Assembly: GCF_900109365.1 (NCBI RefSeq)
Contig: NZ_FNZR01000005.1
Span: 304,898 to 368,897, forward strand
DNA: 64,000 bases
From: Parapedobacter koreensis
Lineage (GTDB): Bacteria; Bacteroidota; Bacteroidia; Sphingobacteriales; Sphingobacteriaceae
Reading direction: 5' to 3'
Shown: positions 43,849-52,465 of the stretch, piece by piece
How the letters are laid out: each line of letters opens with the position of its first letter
Numbering within the stretch: the stretch's first letter is position 1
The notes under the pieces: generated by a model
What the model was told of the DNA's origin: nothing
Databases searched by the model: none
Seen by the model: the letters and a program-made list of their open reading frames with translations, nothing else
Position numbers and translations under genes: made by a program

Positions 43849-46227
43849 ATGCTTAAAAAATTACTTTCTATCGCCTTTATCGGTGCCTATTTACCGATTT
43901 ATGCCCAACAAGGCACCCTTACTGTCGAAAAAATCATGCGTGATCCCAAGTGGATGGGCATTTCCCCTTCTGGAGCCTTTTGGGATGTAGGCAGCAATAA
44001 GCTTTTTTTCTCTTGGAATCCCGAGGCGGCGGAGACCGCTTCATTGTACTACGTGACCACTTCGAATCATACGCCGGAGCAGGCCAGTGATCCAGAGCGG
44101 CAAGGGGTTATCCGGCAGTACAGCTATGACAAGTCCCGGAGCCGCATCGTTTTTGAGCGCGCGGGCGATATTTATATCCGCGAACTGAAGTCGGGCAACG
44201 AATCACAGCTGACCAAGACCGTATCACGGGAGAGCAATCCGCTTTTCACGAATGACGGCCAGTATATCATCTTTCAGCAAGGAGACGATCTCTTTCGCTT
44301 GTCGCTGAGTGGCCGTGAATGGGAGCAACTGACCCATTTCAGCCGGGGCGACAACATGGGTCGACGAGGCAGCGGTCGGGCTGGAAAACTCAACGAGCAG
44401 GATAAGTGGTTGCAAACCGATCAGTTGGAGCTGTTTGATGTGCTGAAGGTTCGCAAGCGGCGAGATTCCATCCGCACTGCGGATCGGGAGAATACCGGAG
44501 AACACCCCTTACGAGCATTGGATATCGGCGATGCCATGCTATCCGCACAGCAGCTGAGCCCGGACGGCCGTTATCTCACCTACCTGCTTACCAAGCGAGC
44601 GGAAGGTAACCGGAATACGATAGTGCCCAACTATGTGACAGAGTCAGGCTACACCGAGGATATTCCAGGGCGTACCAAAGTGGGTAATGCCTTGCCTGTA
44701 TCTCATGCCTACATTTATGATCAGCAGCGTGATACGGTATATGAGGTGGATACGAAGACCATACCCGGAATCAAAGATTTGCCGGATTATTTAGCTGACT
44801 ACCCCGATCGGAAGGCCAAGCTTCAGGGAGAAAACAACGATCGGCAAGTTAGCATTGGGCAGGTAAGTTGGAATGAATCCGGTACAGCGGCCTGCGTGGT
44901 GGTGACCTCGGCTGATAACAAAGATCGTTGGATCATGCGACTTGATGCCGAGACGGGCACGTTGCACCTGGTCGATCGCCAACGGGATGAAGCCTGGATT
45001 GCCGGCCCCGGTATTGGGCGGTCATGGGGTACGGGAAACATCGGCTGGTTGGATGATACATTCATTTATTTCCAAAGCGAAGCCTCTGGCTATTCGCACA
45101 TCTATACGGCCAATATCCGTACCGGCGAAAAACGGCAGCTTACCGAAGGCAAATGGGAGGTGAGCGATCTCCAGCTTGCCGCTGATAAGCAGTACTTTTA
45201 TTTCACGGCTAATAAAAAACATCCCGGCATTACGCATTTTTACCGTTTGCCTATACAGGGCGGTGATCCTGTGCAGGTTACCCATATGGATGGCGGCAGC
45301 GAAACGGTGCTCTCGCCCGACGAAAAATGGCTGGCTATCCGCTATTCGTATTCCAATAAACCATGGGAACTGTATTTGCAGGAAAACAAGCCGGGTGCCA
45401 AGGCCACGAAAATCACCGAATCGCTTACCGAAGAATTTAAGGCCTATGCTTGGCGCGAACCCGAAGTGATATCGTTTAAAAACAGGTTTGGCGACGACGT
45501 ATATGCGCGGGTGTACCAGCCTGCCAACCCTAAGCCGAGCCGCCCGGCGGTTGTCTTTGTGCACGGGGCCGGGTATTTGCAGAATGTGCATTATTGGTGG
45601 AGCCAATATTCCCGTGAGTATATGTTCCATAATTTACTGGTGGATAAGGGCTACACCGTATTGGATATCGACTATACGGGGAGTTCCGGTTATGGGCGTG
45701 ACCACCGTACGGGCATATACCGGCACATGGGGGGTAAAGATCTGAGCGACCATGTCGATGGGGTGAAGCTTTTGGTTGAAAAATACGGTGTGAATCCTAA
45801 GAATGTCGGCCTTTATGGTGGATCGTACGGGGGATTCATTACGTTGATGGCCATGTTTAATGAGCCAGACGTATTTGCTGCCGGTGCGGCTTTGCGTTCG
45901 GTGACGGATTGGGCGCATTACAACCACGGCTACACGGCCAACATCCTCAACGAGCCGGCAGACGATCCGATTGCTTATCAGCAATCCTCGCCGATTTATT
46001 TTGCTGATGGGCTGAAGGGGTATCTCCTGATGTGCCACGGCATGGTCGATGTGAACGTCCATTTCCAGGACATCGTGCGTGTGAGCCAAAGACTCATTGA
46101 ACTGGGGAAAGACAACTGGGAACTGGCTGTATATCCCGTAGAAGACCACGGATTTGTGGAGCCCAGCAGTTGGACGGATGAGTATAAACGCATTTTGAAG
46201 CTATTTGAAGAGCGGCTGAACAACTAA
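43849..46227 (+). CDS. S9-family (prolyl oligopeptidase/DPP-IV type) serine peptidase, secreted
   Basis: A 792-aa exported peptidase. Signal peptide LSIAFIGAYLPIYAQ; an N-terminal beta-propeller (about 40-520) with WD-like repeats such as SYDKSRSRIVFERAGDIYI and LSPDGRYLTYLLTK; and an alpha/beta-hydrolase domain. The catalytic triad is Ser659 in YGGSYGGF, Asp734 in GMVDVNVHFQD and His767 in VEDHGF. It probably trims peptides in the periplasm. The 136-base gap before it holds the hairpin and no clear -7 box. Confidence 0.93.
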   Translation: MLKKLLSIAFIGAYLPIYAQQGTLTVEKIMRDPKWMGISPSGAFWDVGSNKLFFSWNPEAAETASLYYVTTSNHTPEQASDPERQGVIRQYSYDKSRSRIVFERAGDIYIRELKSGNESQLTKTVSRESNPLFTNDGQYIIFQQGDDLFRLSLSGREWEQLTHFSRGDNMGRRGSGRAGKLNEQDKWLQTDQLELFDVLKVRKRRDSIRTADRENTGEHPLRALDIGDAMLSAQQLSPDGRYLTYLLTKRAEGNRNTIVPNYVTESGYTEDIPGRTKVGNALPVSHAYIYDQQRDTVYEVDTKTIPGIKDLPDYLADYPDRKAKLQGENNDRQVSIGQVSWNESGTAACVVVTSADNKDRWIMRLDAETGTLHLVDRQRDEAWIAGPGIGRSWGTGNIGWLDDTFIYFQSEASGYSHIYTANIRTGEKRQLTEGKWEVSDLQLAADKQYFYFTANKKHPGITHFYRLPIQGGDPVQVTHMDGGSETVLSPDEKWLAIRYSYSNKPWELYLQENKPGAKATKITESLTEEFKAYAWREPEVISFKNRFGDDVYARVYQPANPKPSRPAVVFVHGAGYLQNVHYWWSQYSREYMFHNLLVDKGYTVLDIDYTGSSGYGRDHRTGIYRHMGGKDLSDHVDGVKLLVEKYGVNPKNVGLYGGSYGGFITLMAMFNEPDVFAAGAALRSVTDWAHYNHGYTANILNEPADDPIAYQQSSPIYFADGLKGYLLMCHGMVDVNVHFQDIVRVSQRLIELGKDNWELAVYPVEDHGFVEPSSWTDEYKRILKLFEERLNN

Positions 46228-46251
46228 AGCATACGGTAGGCCGAAGCACTG

Positions 46252-47790
46252 TTATTCCGCCCAGCCACGGCGGTCGAGGCTACGAAATTGGATAGCCTCG
46301 GCCAGGTGTGCAGTCTGGATGTCCGTGCTCCGCTCCATGTCGGCGATGGTACGGGAAACTTTCAGGATACGGTCATAAGCACGGGCGGAGAGGCCAAGCC
46401 GCTCCATAGCGGCCTTCAATAATGCTTGTCCCGCTGTGCTGATATGGCATGTTTCACGCACCTGCCTTGGCGTCATTTGTGCGTTGCAGTGGACATTGGG
46501 TAGTGTTTTGAAGCGTTCGGCTTGCCACTCGCGGGCAGCGGCCACCCTATCACGGATGGCTGCACTTTTTTCTGCGGGTCGTGTAGCGGTCAGTTGGGTA
46601 AAATCAACCGGGGTAACCTCCACGTGCAGGTCTATCCGATCCAGTAAGGGGCCGGAGATTTTGCTCACATATTTCTGTACCATGCCCGGATTGCATAGGC
46701 AATCCTTTTGTGGGTGGTTATAGAATCCGCAGGGGCAGGGGTTCATGGCTGCTATCAGGATGAAGCTTGCCGGGTAGTTTACGGAAAAACGCGCACGTGA
46801 TATAGCCATATTCCGCGACTCAAGGGGCTGGCGCAGCACTTCCAGCACGGTTCGTTTAAATTCGGGCAATTCATCGAGGAAGAGTACCCCGTTGTGTGCC
46901 AATGAAATCTCTCCCGGCTGGGGCTGATGCCCCCCACCCACGAGGGCTACATCGCTGATGGTGTGATGAGGTGCACGGAAAGGCCGCGTGGTCATCAGCG
47001 ATTCGGCAATCCCCAGCTTGCCAGCGACGGAATGTATTTTAGTGGTTTCCAGGGATTCCTCAAGGCTCAATGGTGGCAATATGGTAGGCAGGCGTTTGGC
47101 CAGCATCGTCTTGCCGGATCCGGGAGGGCCAATGAGGACGGCATTGTGCCCGCCAGCAGCGGCTATTTCGAGGGCCCGTTTGATGTTTTCCTGTCCTTGC
47201 ACGTCGGCAAAGTCCACTTCATAGTCGTTGATATTGTTTAAGAAATCCGCTTTGGTATCGACGGTTACCCTATCTAGGGGTTGCTTATTGCTGATAAAAT
47301 CGACGGCTTCTTTGATATGTTGTATACCATACACTTGCAGGCCAGGGACCACGGCAGCTTCGCGCGCATTGGCAAGGGGCAGCAATATCCCCTTGAAACC
47401 GTCGCGAGCGGCCTGTAGGGCAATCGGCAATGCGCCTTTAATGGGCTGTATGCTGCCGTCCAAGGACAGTTCACCCAAAATGACCAGTTCGCTCAATAGG
47501 GATGCTTCAGTCTGCTTGGATGAAGCCAGTATGGCGACTGCGATGGCCAGGTCATAAGACGAACCCTCCTTACGGATGTCAGCAGGCGCAAGGTTTACGA
47601 CAATTTTCTGGCGGGGCATGCGGAATCCGGAAGATGACAAGGCGCTTTCAATGCGGCGGAGACTTTCTTTTACAGCATTGTCCGGCAAACCGACGATGTA
47701 GTATTTGGTGCCCCCGGAGATATTTACTTCGATGGTAATGGTCGTTGCCTCAATGCCGTAAACGGCACTTCCGTAGGTTTTGACGAGCAT
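46252..47790 (-). CDS. YifB/ComM-family AAA ATPase (Mg-chelatase-like)
   Basis: A 512-aa protein of the YifB/ComM family; ComM is a branch-migration helicase that aids integration of incoming DNA in naturally competent bacteria. The N-terminal domain ([14 protein letters not shown], then [20 protein letters not shown]) resembles Lon-type ChlI folds. Walker A is GPPGSGKT, Walker B is [11 protein letters not shown], and a Cys-rich segment [15 protein letters not shown] is typical. The open frame extends to 47910, overlapping the next gene, but the ATG at 47790 gives the standard N-terminus. Confidence 0.93.
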   Translation of the reverse strand: MLVKTYGSAVYGIEATTITIEVNISGGTKYYIVGLPDNAVKESLRRIESALSSSGFRMPRQKIVVNLAPADIRKEGSSYDLAIAVAILASSKQTEASLLSELVILGELSLDGSIQPIKGALPIALQAARDGFKGILLPLANAREAAVVPGLQVYGIQHIKEAVDFISNKQPLDRVTVDTKADFLNNINDYEVDFADVQGQENIKRALEIAAAGGHNAVLIGPPGSGKTMLAKRLPTILPPLSLEESLETTKIHSVAGKLGIAESLMTTRPFRAPHHTISDVALVGGGHQPQPGEISLAHNGVLFLDELPEFKRTVLEVLRQPLESRNMAISRARFSVNYPASFILIAAMNPCPCGFYNHPQKDCLCNPGMVQKYVSKISGPLLDRIDLHVEVTPVDFTQLTATRPAEKSAAIRDRVAAAREWQAERFKTLPNVHCNAQMTPRQVRETCHISTAGQALLKAAMERLGLSARAYDRILKVSRTIADMERSTDIQTAHLAEAIQFRSLDRRGWAE

Positions 47791-47842
47791 AGGTAGTTGT
47801 GTTTCCGCTAAAATAAGGAATATCTTCCGTATCGGGAAACAC

Positions 47843-49030
47843 TTAGTTTTGGTGTTGTTTTTCTTCGTACTGCTGCAATGCCTCTTCCGCGACTTCCCGG
47901 GCATGATCACGAAGTTGGTATATCTTTTCGTTGTCTTCTTCCACTATCAACGGTTGTGTCCGTGCGATTACCTGACGTACATCGTACAGCCAGAGCATCG
48001 TATTCATGAGCAGCGCAATCAATGCAATCAGGATCAGCAGTTCAATGGTGCCGATATGCTGGAAAGATAATGCGGTGCCAATCATTAGTATATTAAAACT
48101 CGAAAGCACGATAGTCGCCTGTGTATGAGTCATTCCGGTATCCAACAGGCGATGGTGCAGGTGGTTGCGATCAGCCATGAAGGGTGATTTGCCCTTGACG
48201 AGCCGTATCACGATGACACGCAGCGTATCGAAAATTGGGATAATCAAGATGGCGATGGCTACGGCAGGAACCGACTCCACAAAAGGGATGGCATTATGGG
48301 ATACCCCAGGCGTTTTGTTCAACTCGATAAACTGGATGGCCAGCACCGAGACAATAAAGCCAATGGAGTATGCACCGGCATCTCCCATGAAAATCCGCGC
48401 TTTGCCTGCATTGTACCGAAGGAAACCTAAAACCGATCCGGCCATACTCATCGAAAGTAAGGCCAACCCGTACTCCTGCATCTGGAAGAAGATGTATCCG
48501 AATGTAAGGCTTACAACCAAGCTGACGCTGCTTAGCAAGCCGTTGATGCCGTCAATCAGGTTGAATGCGTTGATGATAAAAACGATGAGCAAGGTAGAAA
48601 AGGGATAACTCACTACCGCATGGACATCATGGATGCCAAAAACGCCATAGAAACTGGTGAGCCGGATATCTGCAAAATAAACGACAATCATCGCCGTAAT
48701 GGACTGCGCGAAGAACTTTTTATACGGATTGAGTGCTGCCAGATCATCTTTGAGGCCTACGAGGAAGATAAGCAACCCGGAAGCAAAGATATAATTGGCG
48801 TAAGGCAAAATGTTTCCAGAAATACAAAAACACGATGTGAAGGCAAAGGAAGTAAGTACAGCTATTCCACCTAAATTTGGGGTCCGGTATTTGTGTATTT
48901 TCCGTTCTTCAAGTGCCGGATCGTCAAATAGTCGTTTTTGGTAAGCCAACTTTATCAACGAAGGTACAGCATATAGCGTGATGACACATGAAAGCAAGAA
49001 CGAAAAGAGTACCAAGTAAATGTCTATCAT
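47843..49030 (-). CDS. MraY/WecA-family undecaprenyl-phosphate glycosyl-1-phosphate transferase
   Basis: A 395-aa polytopic enzyme (about 11 membrane segments) that moves a sugar-1-phosphate from a UDP-sugar to undecaprenyl phosphate, starting O-antigen, capsule or similar polymers. Motifs: [22 protein letters not shown] (Mg-binding Asp pair), [24 protein letters not shown] and the cytoplasmic loop DRNHLHHRL. The C-terminal 45 residues are charged and helical. It may supply lipid-linked sugar for the polysaccharide operon 6-9 kb away. Its -7 box is at 49065-49072. Confidence 0.9.
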   Translation of the reverse strand: MIDIYLVLFSFLLSCVITLYAVPSLIKLAYQKRLFDDPALEERKIHKYRTPNLGGIAVLTSFAFTSCFCISGNILPYANYIFASGLLIFLVGLKDDLAALNPYKKFFAQSITAMIVVYFADIRLTSFYGVFGIHDVHAVVSYPFSTLLIVFIINAFNLIDGINGLLSSVSLVVSLTFGYIFFQMQEYGLALLSMSMAGSVLGFLRYNAGKARIFMGDAGAYSIGFIVSVLAIQFIELNKTPGVSHNAIPFVESVPAVAIAILIIPIFDTLRVIVIRLVKGKSPFMADRNHLHHRLLDTGMTHTQATIVLSSFNILMIGTALSFQHIGTIELLILIALIALLMNTMLWLYDVRQVIARTQPLIVEEDNEKIYQLRDHAREVAEEALQQYEEKQHQN

Positions 49031-49342
49031 ATAGAATAGCGTAATAGTACAAAGCGTAAAGCAACAAAGATAAGTTAAAAACTATGTCTGTGTGCTTATT
49101 TTGCTTAAAAATATTTCAATACTGCGCAATAAGGGACTAAGTGCAATATTTATGCCACTAAGCGACTAAATCACACGACTACGCGTAAAATACCTAATGT
49201 TAGGTATAGGTTTGTGACAATATGCGGGTTTCATGCGGTTTTTCAGATTTTGGCAAACGATTTGTAGGCTTATTTGTATATTTATGTACATTTAACTGGA
49301 TAAAGCAATCCTGATTTTTCAACTAAATTAAATTTATAGGTT
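49031..49342. promoter_or_regulatory. Intergenic region with divergent promoters and an 18-bp palindrome
   Basis: No gene fits in this 312-base gap. A minus-strand -7 box TATCTTTG (complement of 49065-49072) serves the WecA-like gene. On the plus strand TAGGTTTG (49207-49214) can serve the YtxH gene. The palindrome ATACCTAA-TG-TTAGGTAT (49190-49207) directly abuts that -7 box. The rest is AT-rich. Confidence 0.5.
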
Positions 49343-49612
49343 ATGAATGATAACGCAAAAGTGGTAGCAGCATTACTGGCAGGGTTGGCCGCAGGTGTCG
49401 CTCTTGGAGTTTTATTTGCACCAGATAAAGGGTCGGAAACCCGTGAGAAACTGAATGATTCGTTGAAAGATTTGGGTGATGCACTGAAAGAGCGTACCGC
49501 AGAGCAAATGGATCATCTCAATGATTTCAAGGAGAAGATCGTGGCAGCCGTCAAATCTAAATTGAATAAAGGCGAGCAGGTGGTTGAAGAGACGTTGGAA
49601 GAACACGCTTGA
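49343..49612 (+). CDS. YtxH-domain general-stress-like protein
   Basis: An 89-aa protein with one N-terminal glycine/alanine-rich membrane segment (VVAALLAGLAAGVALGVLFAP) followed by the YtxH hallmark APDKGSETREKL and a long charged amphipathic helix. YtxH proteins are linked to general stress in Bacillus; in Bacteroidota they are common but of unknown role. It precedes two more envelope genes after 143 bases. Confidence 0.85.
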   Translation: MNDNAKVVAALLAGLAAGVALGVLFAPDKGSETREKLNDSLKDLGDALKERTAEQMDHLNDFKEKIVAAVKSKLNKGEQVVEETLEEHA

Positions 49613-49755
49613 ATATAGAAAAGGGCTCCACCCTAAGCCATAACATGGCACAGCACAGCAAGACGGGGATATCTGCCGCATCCGCACGGATGTCTCCCGC
49701 TCGTGTACCTGCATTTTTTCGGTAATCAATTCATATAAGCCCTTGGCCAAACCAA

Positions 49756-50142
49756 ATGGAGGAAAAAAAATTTTCACTTAGTGGTGTGTTTCAAAAAAGT
49801 AAGGAATACATTGATACCCGTTTTAAGCTGATTAGGCTTAGGCTTGTTGAGCGGTCGTCCAGGCTCATTGCAAGCTTAATCGTAGACGTCGTCAAAACGA
49901 TATTTGCTGTATTTGTTGTCTTTTTTCTCAGTTTGGCTTTGGGGTTTTATCTTGGCGAACTATTAGGCAGCTATTCCCTGGGTTTTCTCGCCACTGCTGG
50001 GATATTTATATTGTTGATCGTATTGGTATCCATATTTGAGCCTGCTCTTGAACGCTCATTCATGAACCTATCCATCAAGCGATTTTTACAAAAGTGGAAC
50101 GACGAAATAGACGAAGAAGATGATAAAGGAAAGCAAGATTAA
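49756..50142 (+). CDS. Phage-holin-family-III-like inner-membrane protein
   Basis: A 128-aa protein with an amphipathic N-terminal helix (YIDTRFKLIRLRLVERSSRL) and two membrane segments (FAVFVVFFLSLALGFYLGELLG and FLATAGIFILLIVLVSIF in outline), then a charged tail. The pattern fits the 'putative holin-X superfamily III' proteins of non-phage origin, often beside YtxH-type genes. Its last 23 bases overlap the next gene. Confidence 0.75.
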   Translation: MEEKKFSLSGVFQKSKEYIDTRFKLIRLRLVERSSRLIASLIVDVVKTIFAVFVVFFLSLALGFYLGELLGSYSLGFLATAGIFILLIVLVSIFEPALERSFMNLSIKRFLQKWNDEIDEEDDKGKQD

Positions 50143-50587
50143 GAACTTGGCCGATTTGAGGGCGGAGATTTTCCGCCTTAAGGCACTGGCCGAGGAGCAG
50201 GAAGACTATCTTAGCGACCAGTATCGTCTTTTCAACGAGAAGGTGGCCGCGCCAGCCCGTTTCGTCAAATCGTTGATTTCATGGGTTCCGGGGACAACCG
50301 CGGTGAGGGAATTATTCGCAAAAGGAAAAAAAGACGAAGACTGGCTAAACAAAGCGCTGCGTATCGGCTTGCCTATTATACTCAACCGATTTTTCCTACG
50401 CCGGGCGGGCTTCATAAAAAGGGCGTTGGTGACCCTATTGTCACAGCAGGCAGCGGGGGCATTGAATAAAGACCTCGTGAGCAATGTGATTAATAAAGTG
50501 ACTGATTTCATTCGGCCCTCCAAGGGGCGTAGAAAAGTCCAGAAGGATGTAGACTATGGTATTCCACCAGATAGCGAGACTTCTTAA
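50120..50587 (+). CDS. Hypothetical protein of the YtxH/holin cluster (155 aa)
   Basis: A basic protein without signal peptide. It starts with a helical segment (LADLRAEIFRLKALAEEQED), followed by a loop and then moderately hydrophobic helices (ALRIGLPIILNRFFLRRAGF, ALVTLLSQQAAGALNKDLVSN) and a charged tail. It may lie on the membrane surface. No family is recognised. The ATG overlaps the previous gene by 23 bases, so the two are translationally coupled. Confidence 0.65.
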   Translation: MIKESKIKNLADLRAEIFRLKALAEEQEDYLSDQYRLFNEKVAAPARFVKSLISWVPGTTAVRELFAKGKKDEDWLNKALRIGLPIILNRFFLRRAGFIKRALVTLLSQQAAGALNKDLVSNVINKVTDFIRPSKGRRKVQKDVDYGIPPDSETS

Positions 50588-50602
50588 ATGGCGTCTTTTT
50601 CC

Positions 50603-50610
50603 TATTTTTG
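50603..50610 (+). promoter_or_regulatory. -7 promoter box TATTTTTG of trmB
   Basis: TAnnTTTG, 18 bases before the ATG at 50629, the same spacing as kbl. It lies inside the longer open frame from 50608 and supports the later start. Confidence 0.55.
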
Positions 50611-50628
50611 CAGCCTATCGGATATCAG

Positions 50629-51279
50629 ATGGGAAAAGACAAATTAAAGAAGTTTGCAGAGATAGCTACCTTTGAGAACGTATTGCAACTGGATGCAGGC
50701 AAAGTGATGAAAGGCCAATGGGCCACCAGGCATTTTGGGAATACCCACCCCGTCGTGCTGGAGCTGGCATGCGGAAAAGGTGAATACACCGTCAACTTAG
50801 CAAAATACTTTCCGGAAAAGAATTTTATCGGCGTCGATTACAAGGGTAATCGTATCTGGCGTGGTGCCAAGACAGCGCTGGAGACGCATGTTGCCAACGT
50901 AGCGTTCCTCCGTATCCAGATTGAAACCCTATTGGATTACTTTGCTGATGGTGAAGTAGCCGAAATCTGGATTACCTTCCCTGACCCCCAGCCACAGAAA
51001 AGCCGTGAAAAAAAACGACTTACCCATCCTGCGTTTTTGGCAAAATACAGGCAGGTTCTAGCGCCGCAGGGAATCATGCACTTGAAGACAGACAATGACG
51101 GGCTGCATGCCTACACCGTGGGAAAATTGGTCGATCTGGGCGCATGCCTCCACCGGCAGGCCACGGATCTCTACCATTCCGACATGGTGGATGATATACT
51201 ATCCATCAAGACCTACTACGAGCGGAAATACCTCGAAACGGGAAAAAACATCAACTATTTACAGTGGAGCTGGCACTGA
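50629..51279 (+). CDS. trmB: tRNA (guanine-N7-)-methyltransferase TrmB
   Basis: A 216-aa SAM-dependent enzyme that methylates G46 of tRNA. The SAM-binding motif is LELACGKGEYTVNLAKYFP, followed by GVDYKGNRIWRGAKTA, then the family signature ITFPDPQPQKSREKKRLTHP and LKTDNDGLHAYT. The ATG at 50629 is chosen because the one at 50608 overlaps the promoter. The gene's last 29 bases overlap the convergent trhO gene. Confidence 0.95.
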   Translation: MGKDKLKKFAEIATFENVLQLDAGKVMKGQWATRHFGNTHPVVLELACGKGEYTVNLAKYFPEKNFIGVDYKGNRIWRGAKTALETHVANVAFLRIQIETLLDYFADGEVAEIWITFPDPQPQKSREKKRLTHPAFLAKYRQVLAPQGIMHLKTDNDGLHAYTVGKLVDLGACLHRQATDLYHSDMVDDILSIKTYYERKYLETGKNINYLQWSWH

Positions 51280-52237
51280 TTTCTTTGCGCTTCCGCTTGC
51301 TGATTTTGTCGATATTGATCGGCTGGGGCACCTTCACATAATAGCCTGTGCCATCATAGGGCCTTTTCCGCGGATGCTGCATGCACGTGTCTGAGCAGCA
51401 GCCTTCCATCTTCCATCCGCATGCTTCACACTGGGTGAAGTGTTCATTGCATTCCGGGTTGGCGCAATTGATCATGCGGCTGCTCGTGGTGCCGCAGTTC
51501 AGGCAGGTGGAAACCACGGTAGGGTTTACGTGATTGACGTCCACGGTTACGCGGTTGTCAAACACATAGCATTTGCCCTCAAAATCCTCACCGCCAACTT
51601 CCTTGCCGTATTTGATGATGCCCCCATGCAACTGATATACGTCTTTAAATCCCTCTTTGAGCAGCAAAGCCGAAGCCTTTTCACACTTAATACCGCCTGT
51701 GCAATAGGTCAGTATCTTTTTGTCCTTGTATTGGGCCAGTTCGTTTATTTTCTCGGGGAATTCCCTGAAATTTTCGATGTCCAGCGTTACGGCATTTTTG
51801 AAACGTCCGACGTTGTGCTCATAATTCGAGCGCACGTCCAACACCACGACATCCTCCCGGTCTTTCATTTCCAAAAATTCCTGAGGTTCAAGATGCTTGC
51901 CCGTCTCCTTTGTGGGGTCTATCACCTTGGGATCACGCAGCCCTGAGTGTACGATTTCAGGTTTGTATCGGCAGTGCATCTTGATAAAGGAGGGTTCGTC
52001 TACCTCGTCGATTTTGAAATCCGTATGCGCAAACCTCGGGTCGGCATGTATGGCGTCCATATATGCGCAGCATGATTGCCAGGTGCCGGATACCGTGCCA
52101 TTAAGGCCTTCATCGGCCACGATGATGCGGCCCACGAGGCCGAGCGATTTACAAAATTCGAGGTGATCTGCGGCAAACTGTTCCGCGTGGCCAATGTGGC
52201 TGTAGCAATAGTACAGCAGGGTTTGGTATTTTTTCAT
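51251..52237 (-). CDS. trhO: tRNA uridine-5-oxyacetic/hydroxy-modifying rhodanese TrhO (YceA/UPF0176)
   Basis: A 328-aa member of the TrhO family, which catalyses oxygen-dependent 5-hydroxylation of U34 in tRNA. An N-terminal acylphosphatase-like domain (YYCYSHI... to about 90) precedes the rhodanese domain (about 125-215), whose active loop is TYCTGGIKCEKAS with Cys179. The C-terminal part has CxxC-type Cys clusters (STCLNCGTTSSRMINCANPE; CEACGWKMEGCCSDTC). The ATG at 52237 is preferred over 52384. It overlaps trmB tail to tail by 29 bases. Confidence 0.92.
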   Translation of the reverse strand: MKKYQTLLYYCYSHIGHAEQFAADHLEFCKSLGLVGRIIVADEGLNGTVSGTWQSCCAYMDAIHADPRFAHTDFKIDEVDEPSFIKMHCRYKPEIVHSGLRDPKVIDPTKETGKHLEPQEFLEMKDREDVVVLDVRSNYEHNVGRFKNAVTLDIENFREFPEKINELAQYKDKKILTYCTGGIKCEKASALLLKEGFKDVYQLHGGIIKYGKEVGGEDFEGKCYVFDNRVTVDVNHVNPTVVSTCLNCGTTSSRMINCANPECNEHFTQCEACGWKMEGCCSDTCMQHPRKRPYDGTGYYVKVPQPINIDKISKRKRKEISASSTVNS

Positions 52238-52284
52238 ACGTCCATTGATACCGCTGCAAACGGCGTTTAATGCATTTTCGGGTG

Positions 52285-52302
52285 CAAAATTAGCTAACTT
52301 TG
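52285..52302. promoter_or_regulatory. Divergent -7 boxes between trhO and the MFS gene
   Basis: TAATTTTG on the minus strand (complement of 52285-52292) fits trhO. TAACTTTG on the plus strand (52295-52302) can serve the 33-codon frame at 52310 and the MFS gene. The two boxes are only two bases apart. Confidence 0.5.
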
Positions 52303-52309
52303 TGCTGAT

Positions 52310-52411
52310 ATGCAAAAACACTTTTGCGTAAAAGACCTTCGCCTGCTGCCTGTCGCCCGCTGTATAGCCCGTTTGTGGCGGCAATTTTACAAAGCTTTTA
52401 CAGCGAGTTAA
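52310..52411 (+). CDS. Possible small protein (33 aa)
   Basis: An ATG lies seven bases after a good -7 box and opens a 33-codon frame ending TAA. The product is basic with an amphipathic middle (LLPVARCIARLWRQFYKAF) and two Cys. No homology can be judged. It may instead be part of the 5' leader of the MFS efflux gene that starts 54 bases later. Confidence 0.25.
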   Translation: MQKHFCVKDLRLLPVARCIARLWRQFYKAFTAS

Positions 52412-52465
52412 TAAAACTCAGCAAAAATCTCGTCACCTTTGCCCCTTCTTAAAAAGGACGGATCT

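Noticed and set aside
49756..50142. Holin-like gene as a prophage remnant
   Set aside because: No other phage gene, integrase or attachment repeat is nearby; this family is common in chromosomes next to YtxH genes.
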